Positions 52,637-62,788 are shown, counted from the first letter of the stretch. The stretch: 64,000 bases of DNA from an uncultured Sphaerochaeta sp. (GCF_963667405.1 NZ_OY763408.1:2813757-2877756); one strand, 5' to 3'. The notes: generated from the letters alone by a model not told the origin. Translations and numbers: made by a program.

Positions 52637-55138
52637 TCAACACTCGCTATGACCGCATGAGAAACATTTTTTGCATCCTTCGATGTTCACGAAGGTGACA
52701 TTTCCGCAGATCGGGCAGATATCAGGCTTCACGCTTGCCGTCACCGAGGGAAGTCCGAGATCAAGCTGACCTGCATCCTCCACCTCATCCTCCTCATCAG
52801 GAAGGCGGGAAGCCTCCCGCTGGGAGTCGGAGGATCCGATATGCTCCTGCAGTACCTGGGCCACTGCATCGGGAAGACTCATGACGCGATTTTTCCCGAA
52901 GCCCATGGACCGACCGCTGCCGATGCCCGAGAGCTGACCGATGATGGCTTGTGCACGAAGCTCGGGAGTCAGGGGGCTGGGCATGCGCAGCATCAGGCTG
53001 ATGAGCCTGCCAAGACCCTCTGCATCTGCAGCCACATCCGAACCGACCTTGGCCACATTGATGAATACCTCAAAGATGTCACTGGGATCCGGCCCGTCGC
53101 AGTTGACGGTGATGTACGCAGTTCCGATCGGGGTTGCCTTGCGGTAGGTCGTACCCCTGAGCACCGTGGAACGAACACGCGGCTTGGGCTCCGAAGAACG
53201 GGATACCACCGGCTTCTCCACCTTCGGCTCCTCTTTCTTTACGGTGAGCACCTGGGTATCGCGCGATCCATCACGGTAGGTCGTACCACCCTTGCACCCC
53301 AGATCATAGAGCAACTCGTAGAGCTTGCCGGTCTGCTCCACGGTGTACTCCTTGGGAGTATTCCCGGTCTTGGAGATGGAGGAGTCGACCCACTTCTGGA
53401 TGGCTGCCTGCACCTTCACATGCCCTTCGGGGGCAAGGTCCATGGCGGAAACGAAGTATTCGGGCTTCTTCTGTCCGGGATGGGCCTTCACCCACTCCTC
53501 ATACACTTTCACCCGTTCGATGTTCGTGCCCATCCTTCCGGTTCGTTCCCACTCCCAGAAGTAGTAGGGCTCGATGCCGGTGGAGGTATTCACCATCGTG
53601 CCGGTGGTACCGGTGGGAGCCTGGGTGAGCAGGGTGACGTTGCGCAGGCCTTGGCTCCTTACCTTCTCACGAAGGGATTCGGGCATTTGCTGCATGAACC
53701 CGCTCATCAACAGCTTCTCGGCATCAAAGAGGGGGAAACTCCCCTTCTCCTTGGCAAGGTCGCTGCTTTCGCTGTACGCCTCGATGCAGATGAACTTGTA
53801 CAGCTCCTCGATGAAGGTCAGGGAGGCATCGCTGCCATAACCGAGCTCCATCTTGATCAGCATGTCGGCAAGACCCATGGTACCGAGTCCGATGCGCCGT
53901 TCGCTGAGCTGCTGCTGCTTGTTCTCCTCGAAGAAATACGGAGTGTCATCGATGACATCATCAAGGAAGCGGACTGCTGCCCGTACTGCCCTTCCAAGAT
54001 CCTCATAGAGGACCTTCTTGTTCTTCACGAACTGGCTCAGATTGATTGAACCGAGATTGCACACGCCCCAGGGGGGAAGCCCTTGCTCCCCACAGGGATT
54101 GGTGCTCTGGATCGTGGAGTAGTACCAGGAGTTGGACATCTTGTTGTACCGGTCGATGAAGAAGACGCCCGGCTCAGCACTCGCCCATGCACTTTCGACG
54201 ATGGCATCCCAGATTTTCCTGGCTTTCACCTTCTGGTAGACGAAGACCTTGTGCCCGTTGTTCTTCCACTTGGTGATATCCCCATCCCACTCCTTGTTGT
54301 AGGCAGGGTCTGAGGTATCGGGGAAGAAGGTCTCCCAGTCACTGTCACTGCGTACGGCATCCATGAAGTCATCGGTGATGCCGACACTGATGTTTGCATT
54401 GGTGATCTTGCCCATCTCGCGCTTGGAATTGATGAAATCCAGGATGTCCGGATGCCAGACATTGAGGATCAGCATCAACGCACCGCGTCGTGAGCCACCC
54501 TGCTCAATCAGGCCGGTGACGAAGCTGAAGAGCCCGCCCCAGCTTACCGAACCACTGGATCTTCCGTTTACGCCCTTGACGTAGCTGTGCCTGGGCCTGA
54601 GGGAGGAGATGTTCATCCCCACCCCGCCGCCGCGGCTCATAATCTCGGTCATCTGCCCCAGAGAGGCAATGATGCCACCACGACTGTCCTTCGGTGAGGG
54701 GATCACGTAACAGTTGAAATAGGTCAGATTCTGATCTGTTCCTGCGCCAGTAAGAATCCTGCCTCCAGGGACAAACTTCCAATCCTCCAGGAGCCAATTG
54801 AACTCTTTTTCCCATGATTTCTGAATCTCCGGCTTCTCTTGCGAAGCGATGCCTTTCGCTACACGAGCCAACATCTGGGCGGGGTTGGTTTCAAGAGGCT
54901 TGTCGACATCTTCCCTCTTGACGTGCAAGATCATCCCGTCGTCCAGTTTCACCGTGATGGAGTCATTTGCGAGCAGCTCGGTGACAACACCAATCTCCCG
55001 CTGACCAGTCTTTGGATTGCTGACGGCGACCACGACATCCCCAACCGAAAGAGACTCTTTCTTCACATCCTTCAGTGCATATCGGTCGAGAAAAATCTTG
55101 CGTCCCAACGTACTCAGTTCATTCTTCACAGAGCTCAT
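52637..55138 (-). CDS. nrdJ: ribonucleotide reductase, adenosylcobalamin-dependent (class II)
   Basis: 833 residues reducing ribonucleotides to deoxyribonucleotides with a cobalamin radical, usable with or without oxygen. The catalytic barrel carries FNCYVIPSPKDSRGG, SRGGGVGMNISSLRP, NPCGEQGLPPWGVCNLGSIN and APTGTTGTMV. Residues about 28-82 (VGDVVVAVSNPKTGQREIG) are a small inserted beta domain. The C-terminus CPICGNVTFVN...CKKCFSCGHSEC holds zinc-finger-like Cys pairs including the thiol-relay pair. Two NrdR boxes lie upstream at 55278-55325. Confidence 0.96.
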   Translation of the reverse strand: MSSVKNELSTLGRKIFLDRYALKDVKKESLSVGDVVVAVSNPKTGQREIGVVTELLANDSITVKLDDGMILHVKREDVDKPLETNPAQMLARVAKGIASQEKPEIQKSWEKEFNWLLEDWKFVPGGRILTGAGTDQNLTYFNCYVIPSPKDSRGGIIASLGQMTEIMSRGGGVGMNISSLRPRHSYVKGVNGRSSGSVSWGGLFSFVTGLIEQGGSRRGALMLILNVWHPDILDFINSKREMGKITNANISVGITDDFMDAVRSDSDWETFFPDTSDPAYNKEWDGDITKWKNNGHKVFVYQKVKARKIWDAIVESAWASAEPGVFFIDRYNKMSNSWYYSTIQSTNPCGEQGLPPWGVCNLGSINLSQFVKNKKVLYEDLGRAVRAAVRFLDDVIDDTPYFFEENKQQQLSERRIGLGTMGLADMLIKMELGYGSDASLTFIEELYKFICIEAYSESSDLAKEKGSFPLFDAEKLLMSGFMQQMPESLREKVRSQGLRNVTLLTQAPTGTTGTMVNTSTGIEPYYFWEWERTGRMGTNIERVKVYEEWVKAHPGQKKPEYFVSAMDLAPEGHVKVQAAIQKWVDSSISKTGNTPKEYTVEQTGKLYELLYDLGCKGGTTYRDGSRDTQVLTVKKEEPKVEKPVVSRSSEPKPRVRSTVLRGTTYRKATPIGTAYITVNCDGPDPSDIFEVFINVAKVGSDVAADAEGLGRLISLMLRMPSPLTPELRAQAIIGQLSGIGSGRSMGFGKNRVMSLPDAVAQVLQEHIGSSDSQREASRLPDEEDEVEDAGQLDLGLPSVTASVKPDICPICGNVTFVNIEGCKKCFSCGHSEC

Positions 55139-55211
55139 GTAATCCCTCTATATATATAATTTTTTCTGTCGAAAAAGACTTGGATGTCAGCCCCAACGGC
55201 TGTGCAAGCAA

Positions 55212-55235
55212 GAGGGTCGACGGCTGTCGACCCTC
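55212..55235 (-). promoter_or_regulatory. leader hairpin of nrdJ
   Basis: GAGGGTCGAC (55212-55221) and GTCGACCCTC (55226-55235), a perfect 10-bp stem with a 4-nt loop in the predicted 5' UTR, without a T tract. A role in mRNA stability or translation is possible. No B12-box is visible nearby. Confidence 0.55.
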
Positions 55236-55277
55236 ATCAACCATAGCATGGCGAACCGAACTTGGCAAGGCATGATT

Positions 55278-55325
55278 ACCGTATTTATAGCGCAGTTAAA
55301 AGTTGAATAACGCTATATATAGTGT
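55278..55325 (-). promoter_or_regulatory. tandem NrdR boxes in the nrdJ promoter
   Basis: ACCGTATTTATAGCGC (55278-55293) and ACGCTATATATAGTGT (55310-55325) match the NrdR box pattern ACAC-WATATATW-GTGT. They start 32 bp apart, about three helical turns, the spacing NrdR needs. The nrdJ-proximal box overlaps a TATAAA -10 on the minus strand, so NrdR-ATP/dATP repression is expected. Between 55326 and 55550 no further gene or element is recognised. Confidence 0.85.
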
Positions 55326-55553
55326 TATATAGGTTTCATAGCACTCATGTATCAACTCTTAGAAAATGCGTATTGGAAAGGTCTGAAAGAGTCAAAGCCC
55401 CCAGGAAAAAAAACTTTCAATTCCTTGCTGGCTATAAGCAGGCGATGCACGAGAACACCAATTCGGGAACGCTGTTTTCCGATGACAAAATCCTCCAACT
55501 CCCCATTTTCTGCGGCTGTACAAGCAGGCCTTTCTGTCAGCAGCCTAGTGGTC

Positions 55554-55588
55554 AAAAATTGGGAGCCCTCCCAACGAGAGGACTCCCA
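55554..55588 (-). terminator. terminator of glutamate dehydrogenase
   Basis: TGGGAG (55560-55565) pairs CTCCCA (55583-55588), with an inner CCTC/GAGG stem. On the minus strand TTTTTG follows. It is 30 nt past the gdhA stop. Confidence 0.75.
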
Positions 55589-55618
55589 GATACATAAAAC
55601 CCTTTTGGGGAACAATCA

Positions 55619-56956
55619 TCAGTACCCGAGCTGGACCATGGTATCGGCAACCTTCCTGAAGCCGGCGATGTTCGCCCCCTTCACGTAGTTGATGTACCCA
55701 TCATCTTCCTTGCCCTCACGTACACACGCCTCATGGATCTTGGTCATGATGGAGAAGAGCTTCTCGTCAACTTCCTCAGCCGACCAGGAAAGGTGCATGG
55801 CATTCTGGCTCATTTCCAAGCCGCTGACCGCCACACCGCCTGCATTTGCAGCTTTGCCCGGAGCGAAGGGAATGCGCTGTCCGATCAGATACGTCACCGC
55901 ATCAGCCTGGCAACCCATGTTGGAGGTCTCTACCACATACTTCACCCCGTTGGCCACCAGCAGCTTTGCATCCTCAAGATTCAGCTCGTTCTGGATTGCA
56001 CAGGGGAAGGCAAGGTCCACGGGAACCTCCCAAGGCTTCTTTTTCGGGACAAAGGTTGCCCCGAACTTCTTTGCATACGGCTCCACCACATCGTTGTTGC
56101 TGGTGCGCAGGAAGTTCATGTAGGCCCACTTCTCAGGAGTCCCGACACCCTCCTCGTCATAGATGTAGCCATCGGGTCCGCTGATGGTCACCACCTTCGC
56201 CCCGAGTTGGGTTGCCTTCACTGCAGCGCCCCAGGCTACATTGCCGAAACCGCTGATGGAGACGCGCTTGCCCTCAAAACTGTCGTTGTGGGCCTCAAGC
56301 ATCGCCTTGGCGAAGTACATTGTTCCATACCCGGTAGCCTCAGGCCGGACGAGCGAGCCGCCGTAGCCCAGGCCTTTTCCGGTGAGCACACCGGTATTCT
56401 CTTCGCGGATGCGCTTGTACTGTCCATACAGGAAACCGATTTCCCTTGCGCCCACCCCGATGTCCCCTGCGGGAACGTCGGTGTCAGGACCGATGTACTT
56501 CTGGAGCTCGGTCATGAACGAGCGGCAGAAGCGAAGAATCTCGGCATCACTCTTGCCGCGGGGATTGAAGTCGCTGCCGCCCTTGCCGCCACCCATGGGG
56601 AGTGTGGTCAGGCTGTTCTTCAGTGTCTGCTCAAAGCCGAGGAACTTGAGTGAGCCGAGGGTGACGCTTGAGTGGAACCGAAGCCCACCCTTGTAGGGAC
56701 CGATGGCATTGTTGAACTGCACCCGATACCCGCGGTTGACCTGCAGGTTGCCCTCATCATCCTCCCACTCCACGCGAAAGGAGTACACGCGATCGGGTTC
56801 GGTCATCCGTTCCAGAATCCGGTTCTTCTCATAGACGGGATTATCATTCACCACATCGATGACACTCTCCAGGACCTCGCGCACAGCCTGAATGAACTCC
56901 GGCTGGGCGGGATTCTTCCGCTCCAGATCTTCCATTAACGTTTCAAGGGTATACAT
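55619..56956 (-). CDS. gdhA: glutamate dehydrogenase (NADP-type)
   Basis: 445 residues, hexameric cytoplasmic enzyme: 2-oxoglutarate + NH3 + NADPH to glutamate. FHSSVTLGSLKFLGFEQTLKN, TTLPMGGGKGGSDF (catalytic Lys), PAGDIGVGAREIGF and VSISGFGNVAWGA (Rossmann) are seen. Start at 56956 (MYTLETLMEDLE) matches other GdhA N-termini; the longer frame begins at a TTG and was not used. AAGGAG lies 12 nt upstream. Low-affinity ammonia route complementing the GS-GOGAT system at the left end. Confidence 0.96.
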   Translation of the reverse strand: MYTLETLMEDLERKNPAQPEFIQAVREVLESVIDVVNDNPVYEKNRILERMTEPDRVYSFRVEWEDDEGNLQVNRGYRVQFNNAIGPYKGGLRFHSSVTLGSLKFLGFEQTLKNSLTTLPMGGGKGGSDFNPRGKSDAEILRFCRSFMTELQKYIGPDTDVPAGDIGVGAREIGFLYGQYKRIREENTGVLTGKGLGYGGSLVRPEATGYGTMYFAKAMLEAHNDSFEGKRVSISGFGNVAWGAAVKATQLGAKVVTISGPDGYIYDEEGVGTPEKWAYMNFLRTSNNDVVEPYAKKFGATFVPKKKPWEVPVDLAFPCAIQNELNLEDAKLLVANGVKYVVETSNMGCQADAVTYLIGQRIPFAPGKAANAGGVAVSGLEMSQNAMHLSWSAEEVDEKLFSIMTKIHEACVREGKEDDGYINYVKGANIAGFRKVADTMVQLGY

Positions 56957-57002
56957 ACCTAGATTTATCTCCTTCAGATCAAGTACAGGCAGACGTTGCC
57001 TG

Positions 57003-57038
57003 TTCAAAAAGCCTAAACCTGAGCATAGGTTCTGTCAA
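57003..57038 (-). promoter_or_regulatory. gdhA promoter with hairpin at the transcript 5' end
   Basis: Minus strand TTGACA (57033-57038), 17 nt, TAGGCT (57010-57015), predicted start near 57003. The RNA would begin with ACAGGCA-ACGTC-TGCCTGT (56985-57003), a 7-bp stem with a five-base loop. Such a 5'-terminal hairpin can protect mRNA. The loop does not fit the ANTAR rule. Confidence 0.55.
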
Positions 57039-57181
57039 TGTTTAAATTGAGTTAATCATGAGTATTTATTTTTATATTACTTGATTGTTCAATAAATCGT
57101 ATATTTTTTGAATTTTTTGTCAAATTTATGCAATTCTTGAAATTCTATCCAAAAGTTATCGCTCATGCTACACTACACGGT

Positions 57182-60120
57182 ATGTACACACTAGACCCTA
57201 CTTGGTTGCCCTTCAGCAACCTGATGCTGAGACATATCTACAACGTCCTGCTGATCTGCAACGAATACGACCGCTTTCTCCTGGAAGAGGACGGACGGGT
57301 TGAAGAAGAGCTGTACATCGAGTACACCCAGCTGGGACTGAACAACCCCCCGAAGATCACCCACACAAACAGCGGCGAAGAGGCACTCAAACTCATCGCA
57401 ACCCGAAAGTTTGAACTGGTCATCACCATGCTCGACCTTGGTCCGGAATCGGTGGAGCAACTTGCCGACTCCATCAAGAGCCTCGACCCGGAAATGCCGG
57501 TCATCGCCCTCTCCCCCTCCTCAAGCCACCGCCGGAACAAGCTGATCAAAGGGTCCGATTGCCAGGCGATAGACTACTTCTTCTACTGGCAGGGCGACCC
57601 CACCATCTTTCTGGCCATGATCAAATTGGTTGAGGACAGGATGAACCTCGACCACGACACAAAGGAAGCTGATGTACAGGTCATCATCCTTGTTGAGGAT
57701 TCCATCCGCTTCTACTCCTCCTACCTGCCGATGATGTACACCTGTCTCATCCAGCAGAACCGCTCTGCCATCCTGGAAGCACTGAACAACTGGGGCAAAA
57801 CCCTGCGCATGCGCGGCCGGCCCAAAATTGTCCTTGCAAGAACCTATGAGGAAGCTTGGCAGCTGTACAGCACCTACCGGCACAACATTCTGGGCATCAT
57901 CACCGACATGTCCTACCTCAAGGGCGGCGAACAGGATAGGTTGGCAGGGCTTACCCTCACCAAGGAAGTGCTCACCCTCGACCCGGAAGTTCCCATCCTG
58001 ATACAGAGCAGTGACAACAATGCCCGCGATGAGGTGGAGGACAACGGGGCGTATTTCATCTGGAAACACAGCTCATCGCTGCTCTTTGACCTCAACAAGT
58101 TCATGACCAGCCATTATGGATTCGGCCCCTTCATTTTTCGAAACCCCAATACATTGGAGGAGATTGCCAGAGCCGAAACCATGCGAGACCTGCAGCGGCT
58201 TCTGCCCTTCATCCCATCCGAGAGCTTTGACTTCCACTGCAGGCGCAATGAGTTCTCCCGTTGGCTTCGGGCACAAAGTCTCTACACACTCGCTGCTCGG
58301 ATCAAGGGACTTCAGATTCCACCCAACGGGGACGCCTCGCTTGTCCAGCAGCAGCTGATCGAGATCATCCGCACCTACCGGAGCGAACGCACCAAAGGCG
58401 TCATCGCGCAGTTCAGCCGGAACAACTATGACGAGACGCTCTTCTTCAGCCGCATCGGGGGAGGATCGCTGGGAGGCAAGGGAAGAGGCTTGGCCTTCAT
58501 CGACATGGTGCTCAGGGCTGCCAAGCTCCCTGCGAAGTACCCCCAGGTCTATCTCTCCATCCCCCGCACCGTGGTGCTGACCACCGAGATGTTCACCCAG
58601 TTCATCGAGGAGAACAACCTCACCGACATCACCACCGCCGATCTTCCGGATGAGACCTTGCTCAAGATTTTCCTCTCCAAACCGCTGAAAGAGGAGCTGG
58701 TGCTCAACCTTGCCGAAATCATCCAGGTCATCCACCAACCCATCTGTGTCCGGTCATCCAGCCTGCTGGAAGACTCCCACTACCAGCCGTTTGCAGGGGT
58801 GTATGAGACCTGCATGCTGCCCAACAAGGGCAGTGACGAAGTGCGCCTTGCAGAGCTGTGCGACGCAGTCAGGGCAGTGTGGGCTTCCACCTACTTCCGC
58901 AGCGCAAAGGAGTACCTCAAGGCAACCGAGCATATGCTTGAGGACGAGAAAATGGCCGTCATCATCCAGCAGGTCATCGGCAGTGAGCACGGCTCCTACT
59001 GGTATCCGAACATCAGCGGGGTCGCCCGTTCGCTCAACTACTACCCCTTGGGAGGCGAAACGCCGGAGGATGGGGTGGGCATGCTCAGCTTCGGATTCGA
59101 AAGTCTGTCGTCGACAACGGTTCCGCACTACGCTTCAGTCCTTCCCATCCCAAGCGCCCCGCACAGTTTTTGGGAGGCAACCAGACCAGCAGCCAGAGAA
59201 CATTCTATGGCCTGAACCTTGACAGCGGCTACCATCCATTGGCCGAAGGTGGTTTGGAAAATCTTGAGCTTTTGGACCTCAGTGAGGCTGAACAGCACCC
59301 TGAATCACTCAAGTTCATCGCCAGCACCTACGACATGACCAGTGGCACCCTGAGCGAATCGATTCGTGCCGAGGGACAGAAGGTCATCACCTTCAACGGC
59401 GTGCTCAAGTATGACGCCTTCCCCCTCGCCCAGATCGTCAAGGACATCCTCATCCTCGGCACCCAAGCCATGGGCAAGCCGGTTGAGATTGAGTTTGCCG
59501 TCAATCTCAACCGCAAGGCCCCGAAAATCCAGGAGTTCAGTCTCCTGCAGATCAGACCCATCGCCGCAGGCAATGAGGAGACGGATGTGGCAATCTCCGA
59601 TGAGGAACGTGCACAGGCCGCCGTACACTCCACGGTGGTCATGGGCAACGGAAAGCTCGATGATATCCACGACCTGATCTACCTCAAGCTGGATCGGTTC
59701 GACCCGGCAGCAATGAAGGATATGGCAAAGGAACTTGACAAGCTCAATGCACAGATGGTCTTGGCCGAGCGTGACTATGCCCTTCTGGTTGCAGGAAGGC
59801 TGGGCTCATGCGATCCTTGGCTGGGCATTCCGGTGACCTGGTCACAGATTTCCCGTTCCAAGGTCATCATCGAGACAGGCCTGAAGGGCTTCCAGGTGGA
59901 ACCCAGCCAGGGAACCCACTTCTTCCAGAACATGACCAGCCTCGGCTGCATGTACCTTACGATCAATCCGATGTACCGATCAGGACGCCTTGATAGGGAA
60001 AAGCTATCAGCCTTGGCTGTCTATGACGAAACCGAGCACTTCATCCTTGCCCACAGCGAAAAGCCGCTCACCATCAAGGTGAACGGCTTCAAAGGGGAAG
60101 GAGTGGTGCTGGTCGATTAG
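57182..60120 (+). pseudogene. PEP/pyruvate-binding (PEP-synthase-like) protein with receiver-like N-terminus, broken by a one-base deletion
   Basis: Two frames make one protein of about 980 residues. 57182-59215 carries receiver-like segments (LLICNEYDRFL; IILVEDSIRFYSSYL), then the PPDK/PEP-synthase N-terminal domain (FFSRIGGGSLGGKGRGLAFI, PICVRSSSLLEDSHYQPFAG). 59170-60120 continues with FLGGNQTSSQRTFYGLNLDS and EFSLLQIRPIA. At 59098-59101 the sequence reads TTCGAAAG where the conserved GFGKSVVDNG would need TTCGGAAAG: one G is missing. Restoring it joins the frames as GKSVVDNGSALRFSPSHP. The start at 57182 is preceded by TACACT 7 nt away, probably leaderless. It is either a real null allele or a sequencing error. 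No PEP-binding C-terminal domain follows. Confidence 0.85.
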
Positions 60121-60809
60121 GAATTTGTCTGGGCAACAAACGCATCCCAAAGGGCATCATGAGGAGGATCGGCAACCAGGCTGACCTCCTCTTTCTTCAC
60201 CGGGTGGGTGAAGGAGATCGAGCGTGCATGCAGGCATATTCCCCCATCAGGATTGGATCTGGGGAATCCATACTTGAGGTCTCCCTTGATATGCAGGCCG
60301 ATTGCCGCAAACTGGGCCCGGATCTGGTGGTGCCTTCCGGTATGCAGGTCGATCTCCAGAAGATAGTAGTTCGTGGAGGCCGCAATCACGCGATAGTCCA
60401 GTTTGGCCAGCTTGCCGCCCTTGCGCTCTATGGGAAGCGCCACACTCTTGTTGGTCCTCGTATCGCGGATGATATAGTGCACCAAGGTTCCCTCGGTTGC
60501 ATTGGGCATGGTATCGACAATGGCCCAGTACTGCTTTTTCACCGAGCTTCCCTTGAACATCTCATTGAGACGGATCAGAGCCTTCTCTGTTTTTGCGTAG
60601 ACCACAATGCCACTGGTGGGACGGTCCAGGCGATGAGGAATGCCCAAATACACATTTCCCTTCTTCTGATAGGTGATGCGCAGATACTCCTTGACCTCGT
60701 CGGCCAACGTCACATCCCCGGTCTGGTCCCCTTGGACCAGTTCCCCGCACAGCTTGTTCACTACGATGAGATGGTTGTCCTCATAGAGAATCCGTTCTTG
60801 TATGCCCAT
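60117..60809 (-). CDS. RluA-family pseudouridine synthase
   Basis: 230 residues. Catalytic Asp in HRLDRPTSGIVVYAKT, then YWAIV and DLHTGRHHQIRAQFAAIG are diagnostic of RluA/RluD enzymes converting uridine to pseudouridine in rRNA or tRNA. There is no N-terminal S4 domain. The start at 60809 has AAGGAG 5 nt upstream; the upstream ATG and GTG lie too close to it. It overlaps the end of parC by translational coupling and the convergent broken gene by 4 nt. Confidence 0.9.
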   Translation of the reverse strand: MGIQERILYEDNHLIVVNKLCGELVQGDQTGDVTLADEVKEYLRITYQKKGNVYLGIPHRLDRPTSGIVVYAKTEKALIRLNEMFKGSSVKKQYWAIVDTMPNATEGTLVHYIIRDTRTNKSVALPIERKGGKLAKLDYRVIAASTNYYLLEIDLHTGRHHQIRAQFAAIGLHIKGDLKYGFPRSNPDGGICLHARSISFTHPVKKEEVSLVADPPHDALWDAFVAQTNS

Positions 60810-60811
60810 CA

Positions 60812-62788
60812 TCACTCCTTCTCTTCCTCGTCGAACAGGCTGGGTTCGGCATCTTTTGCATGCACAACTTCCTTGACCGCCCTGAGCTTGAGTGAGGCCA
60901 CTTCCTTGACGGCGATTCGCACCCCGCCAGCCTTCACTCCTTTGACCAGATAGTCTGAGAAGTAGAACTTCTCCTCCAGGATCCTCAACCCCGGCTTGGG
61001 CTTGTAGGAGACCGTGAGCTCAGCGTTGGGGAAGGTTGAAAGTTTGATGAGCTTGAAGTCACCCTCAGGAAGCAAGGAGTAGACCTTCTTCAGCTGATAA
61101 CTGACGATCTGACACCGCTTGAGGAAGAGGTACTTGTAGGTCTTCTCCTGGTAGATGACCGAGAATGTGAGATTAGAGAGCTCACTCTTGTCGGCAAACC
61201 CGCAATGCAGGAGACCTTTTCCGACAAACTCCTTCTCCGGGGCATCAATCACCTGATAGGTACCATCCTTGCGGATGACCAGAAGGCGGTCGAAGGGACT
61301 GACCTCAAGCAAGGTGGTTCCACCCTTCACCCCGTAGCCCAAATAGCCGTTGGAAGGATCGTATCTGACCGGGAGATTCCGCTGGGCAACCTCCTTCACA
61401 TCAACCATTTCAAAGGATTTGAGGGTTGTCTTTCGTTGGTGCTCCACAGGGTCGAGCATGCTCTTCAGCTCCCCAAGATAGGAGAGCGCATAGCCGACCA
61501 GATCACCAAGCTTGCGCTCGATATCCTCAAGGTTGGCATTGATCTGCTCAATCTCGGAGCGGTTCTTCTCGATGTCAAAGAGACTGATGCGCCGGATGGG
61601 AATCTTCAGAAGCCGTTCCACATCGTCATCATCAACCGGCCTGAGCAACTGGTCCTCGAAGGTTTTGAATCCGGTGATGACAGCCTTGTTCACCTCTTCG
61701 GCACTCTTTTTCTGCTCAATCCTCTTGTAGATGCGTTCCTCGATGAAGATGCGCTCCAGGGTCCGGGCATGCAGCTTGTCCAGCTGATGACCCTTCTCCA
61801 GCTCAAGCTCGGCCTTGAGGACCTGGACCAGATGCTTTGCATGATAGTCAAGGATCTCATGGACACCCAAGATGGTCGGCACATTGTCGCGAATCACCAA
61901 GGGATTCACCGAAAGCTTGGTCTCACACGCGGTATAGGCATACAGGGCATCGACAATTTCCTGGGCGTAGGTATTGCGTGCGAGATTGATCTCAATGTTC
62001 ACGAACTCGGCAGTGTAGTCATTGATCGAACTGATCTTGATCCTGCCCTTCTTTGCAGCTTCCTCCACCGAGTGGATCATTGCCTCGCTGGTGGTGCCGT
62101 AGGGGAGTTCCTCAATGACGATGCGTTTTGGATCGGATGTATTGAGCTTAGCCCTGATCGAAACCGAGCCTTTGCCGTCATCATAGTTCTCCACATCCAC
62201 GATGCCCCCTCCGGGGAAGTCGGGATAGAGGCGGTAGCTCTCACCCTTCAGGGAGGATGCCATGGCATCGAGGACCTCAAAGGCATTGTGCGGAAGGATG
62301 TAGGTGCTCATGCCGACCGCAATGCCGCTGACGCCTTGGATCAGAACCACCGGAATCTTTGCAGGAAATGCCACCGGTTCCTGGTTTCTCCCATCATAGG
62401 AGTCAACGAACTCGGTCAACTCCGGGTTGTACAGAACCTTCTTGGCAAACGGCAGCAGACGGCATTCAATGTAACGGGCGGCGGCAGCACTGTCCCCGGT
62501 AAGGATGTTGCCGAAATTTCCCTGCCGCTCGATGAACAGGTCACAGTTGGCAAGATTCACCAGTGCCTCATAGATGGAAGCATCCCCGTGTGGATGGTAA
62601 CGCATCGCCCACCCGACCACGTTTGCCACCTTGTGGAACTTGCCGTCATCCATCTCAAAAAGGGTGTGAATGATACGCCTTTGCACCGGCTTGAACCCAT
62701 CGACAAGGTCGGGGATTGCCCGTTCCTTGATGACGTAGCTGGCATATTCAAGAAAGTTTTGTCGGAAAATTGAGTGTGCCTGAGTCAT
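60812..62788 (-). CDS. parC: DNA topoisomerase IV subunit A (ParC/GyrA-like)
   Basis: 658 residues. Winged-helix/tower core with DLVDGFKPVQRRIIHTLFEM, the quinolone region YHPHGDASIYEALV and active Tyr in AAAARYIECRLLPF. Then a coiled-coil arm (RSEIEQINANLEDIERKLGDL) and a shortened C-terminal part rather than a full GyrA six-bladed propeller, which favours topoisomerase IV (decatenation) over gyrase. Start codon overlaps the parE stop (TGATG). Confidence 0.85.
   Translation of the reverse strand: MTQAHSIFRQNFLEYASYVIKERAIPDLVDGFKPVQRRIIHTLFEMDDGKFHKVANVVGWAMRYHPHGDASIYEALVNLANCDLFIERQGNFGNILTGDSAAAARYIECRLLPFAKKVLYNPELTEFVDSYDGRNQEPVAFPAKIPVVLIQGVSGIAVGMSTYILPHNAFEVLDAMASSLKGESYRLYPDFPGGGIVDVENYDDGKGSVSIRAKLNTSDPKRIVIEELPYGTTSEAMIHSVEEAAKKGRIKISSINDYTAEFVNIEINLARNTYAQEIVDALYAYTACETKLSVNPLVIRDNVPTILGVHEILDYHAKHLVQVLKAELELEKGHQLDKLHARTLERIFIEERIYKRIEQKKSAEEVNKAVITGFKTFEDQLLRPVDDDDVERLLKIPIRRISLFDIEKNRSEIEQINANLEDIERKLGDLVGYALSYLGELKSMLDPVEHQRKTTLKSFEMVDVKEVAQRNLPVRYDPSNGYLGYGVKGGTTLLEVSPFDRLLVIRKDGTYQVIDAPEKEFVGKGLLHCGFADKSELSNLTFSVIYQEKTYKYLFLKRCQIVSYQLKKVYSLLPEGDFKLIKLSTFPNAELTVSYKPKPGLRILEEKFYFSDYLVKGVKAGGVRIAVKEVASLKLRAVKEVVHAKDAEPSLFDEEEKE

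Noticed and set aside
55139..55330. Possible cobalamin riboswitch upstream of nrdJ
   Set aside because: No B12-box-like sequence or multi-helix layout is visible; the region contains NrdR boxes and one simple hairpin.
55347..55688. Overlapping small frames between nrdJ and gdhA
   Set aside because: They cross the gdhA terminator hairpin and the gdhA coding end, lack ribosome sites and look like chance open frames.
61205..62773. 522-codon plus-strand open frame
   Set aside because: Antisense shadow of parC, whose catalytic Tyr and quinolone-region motifs are intact.
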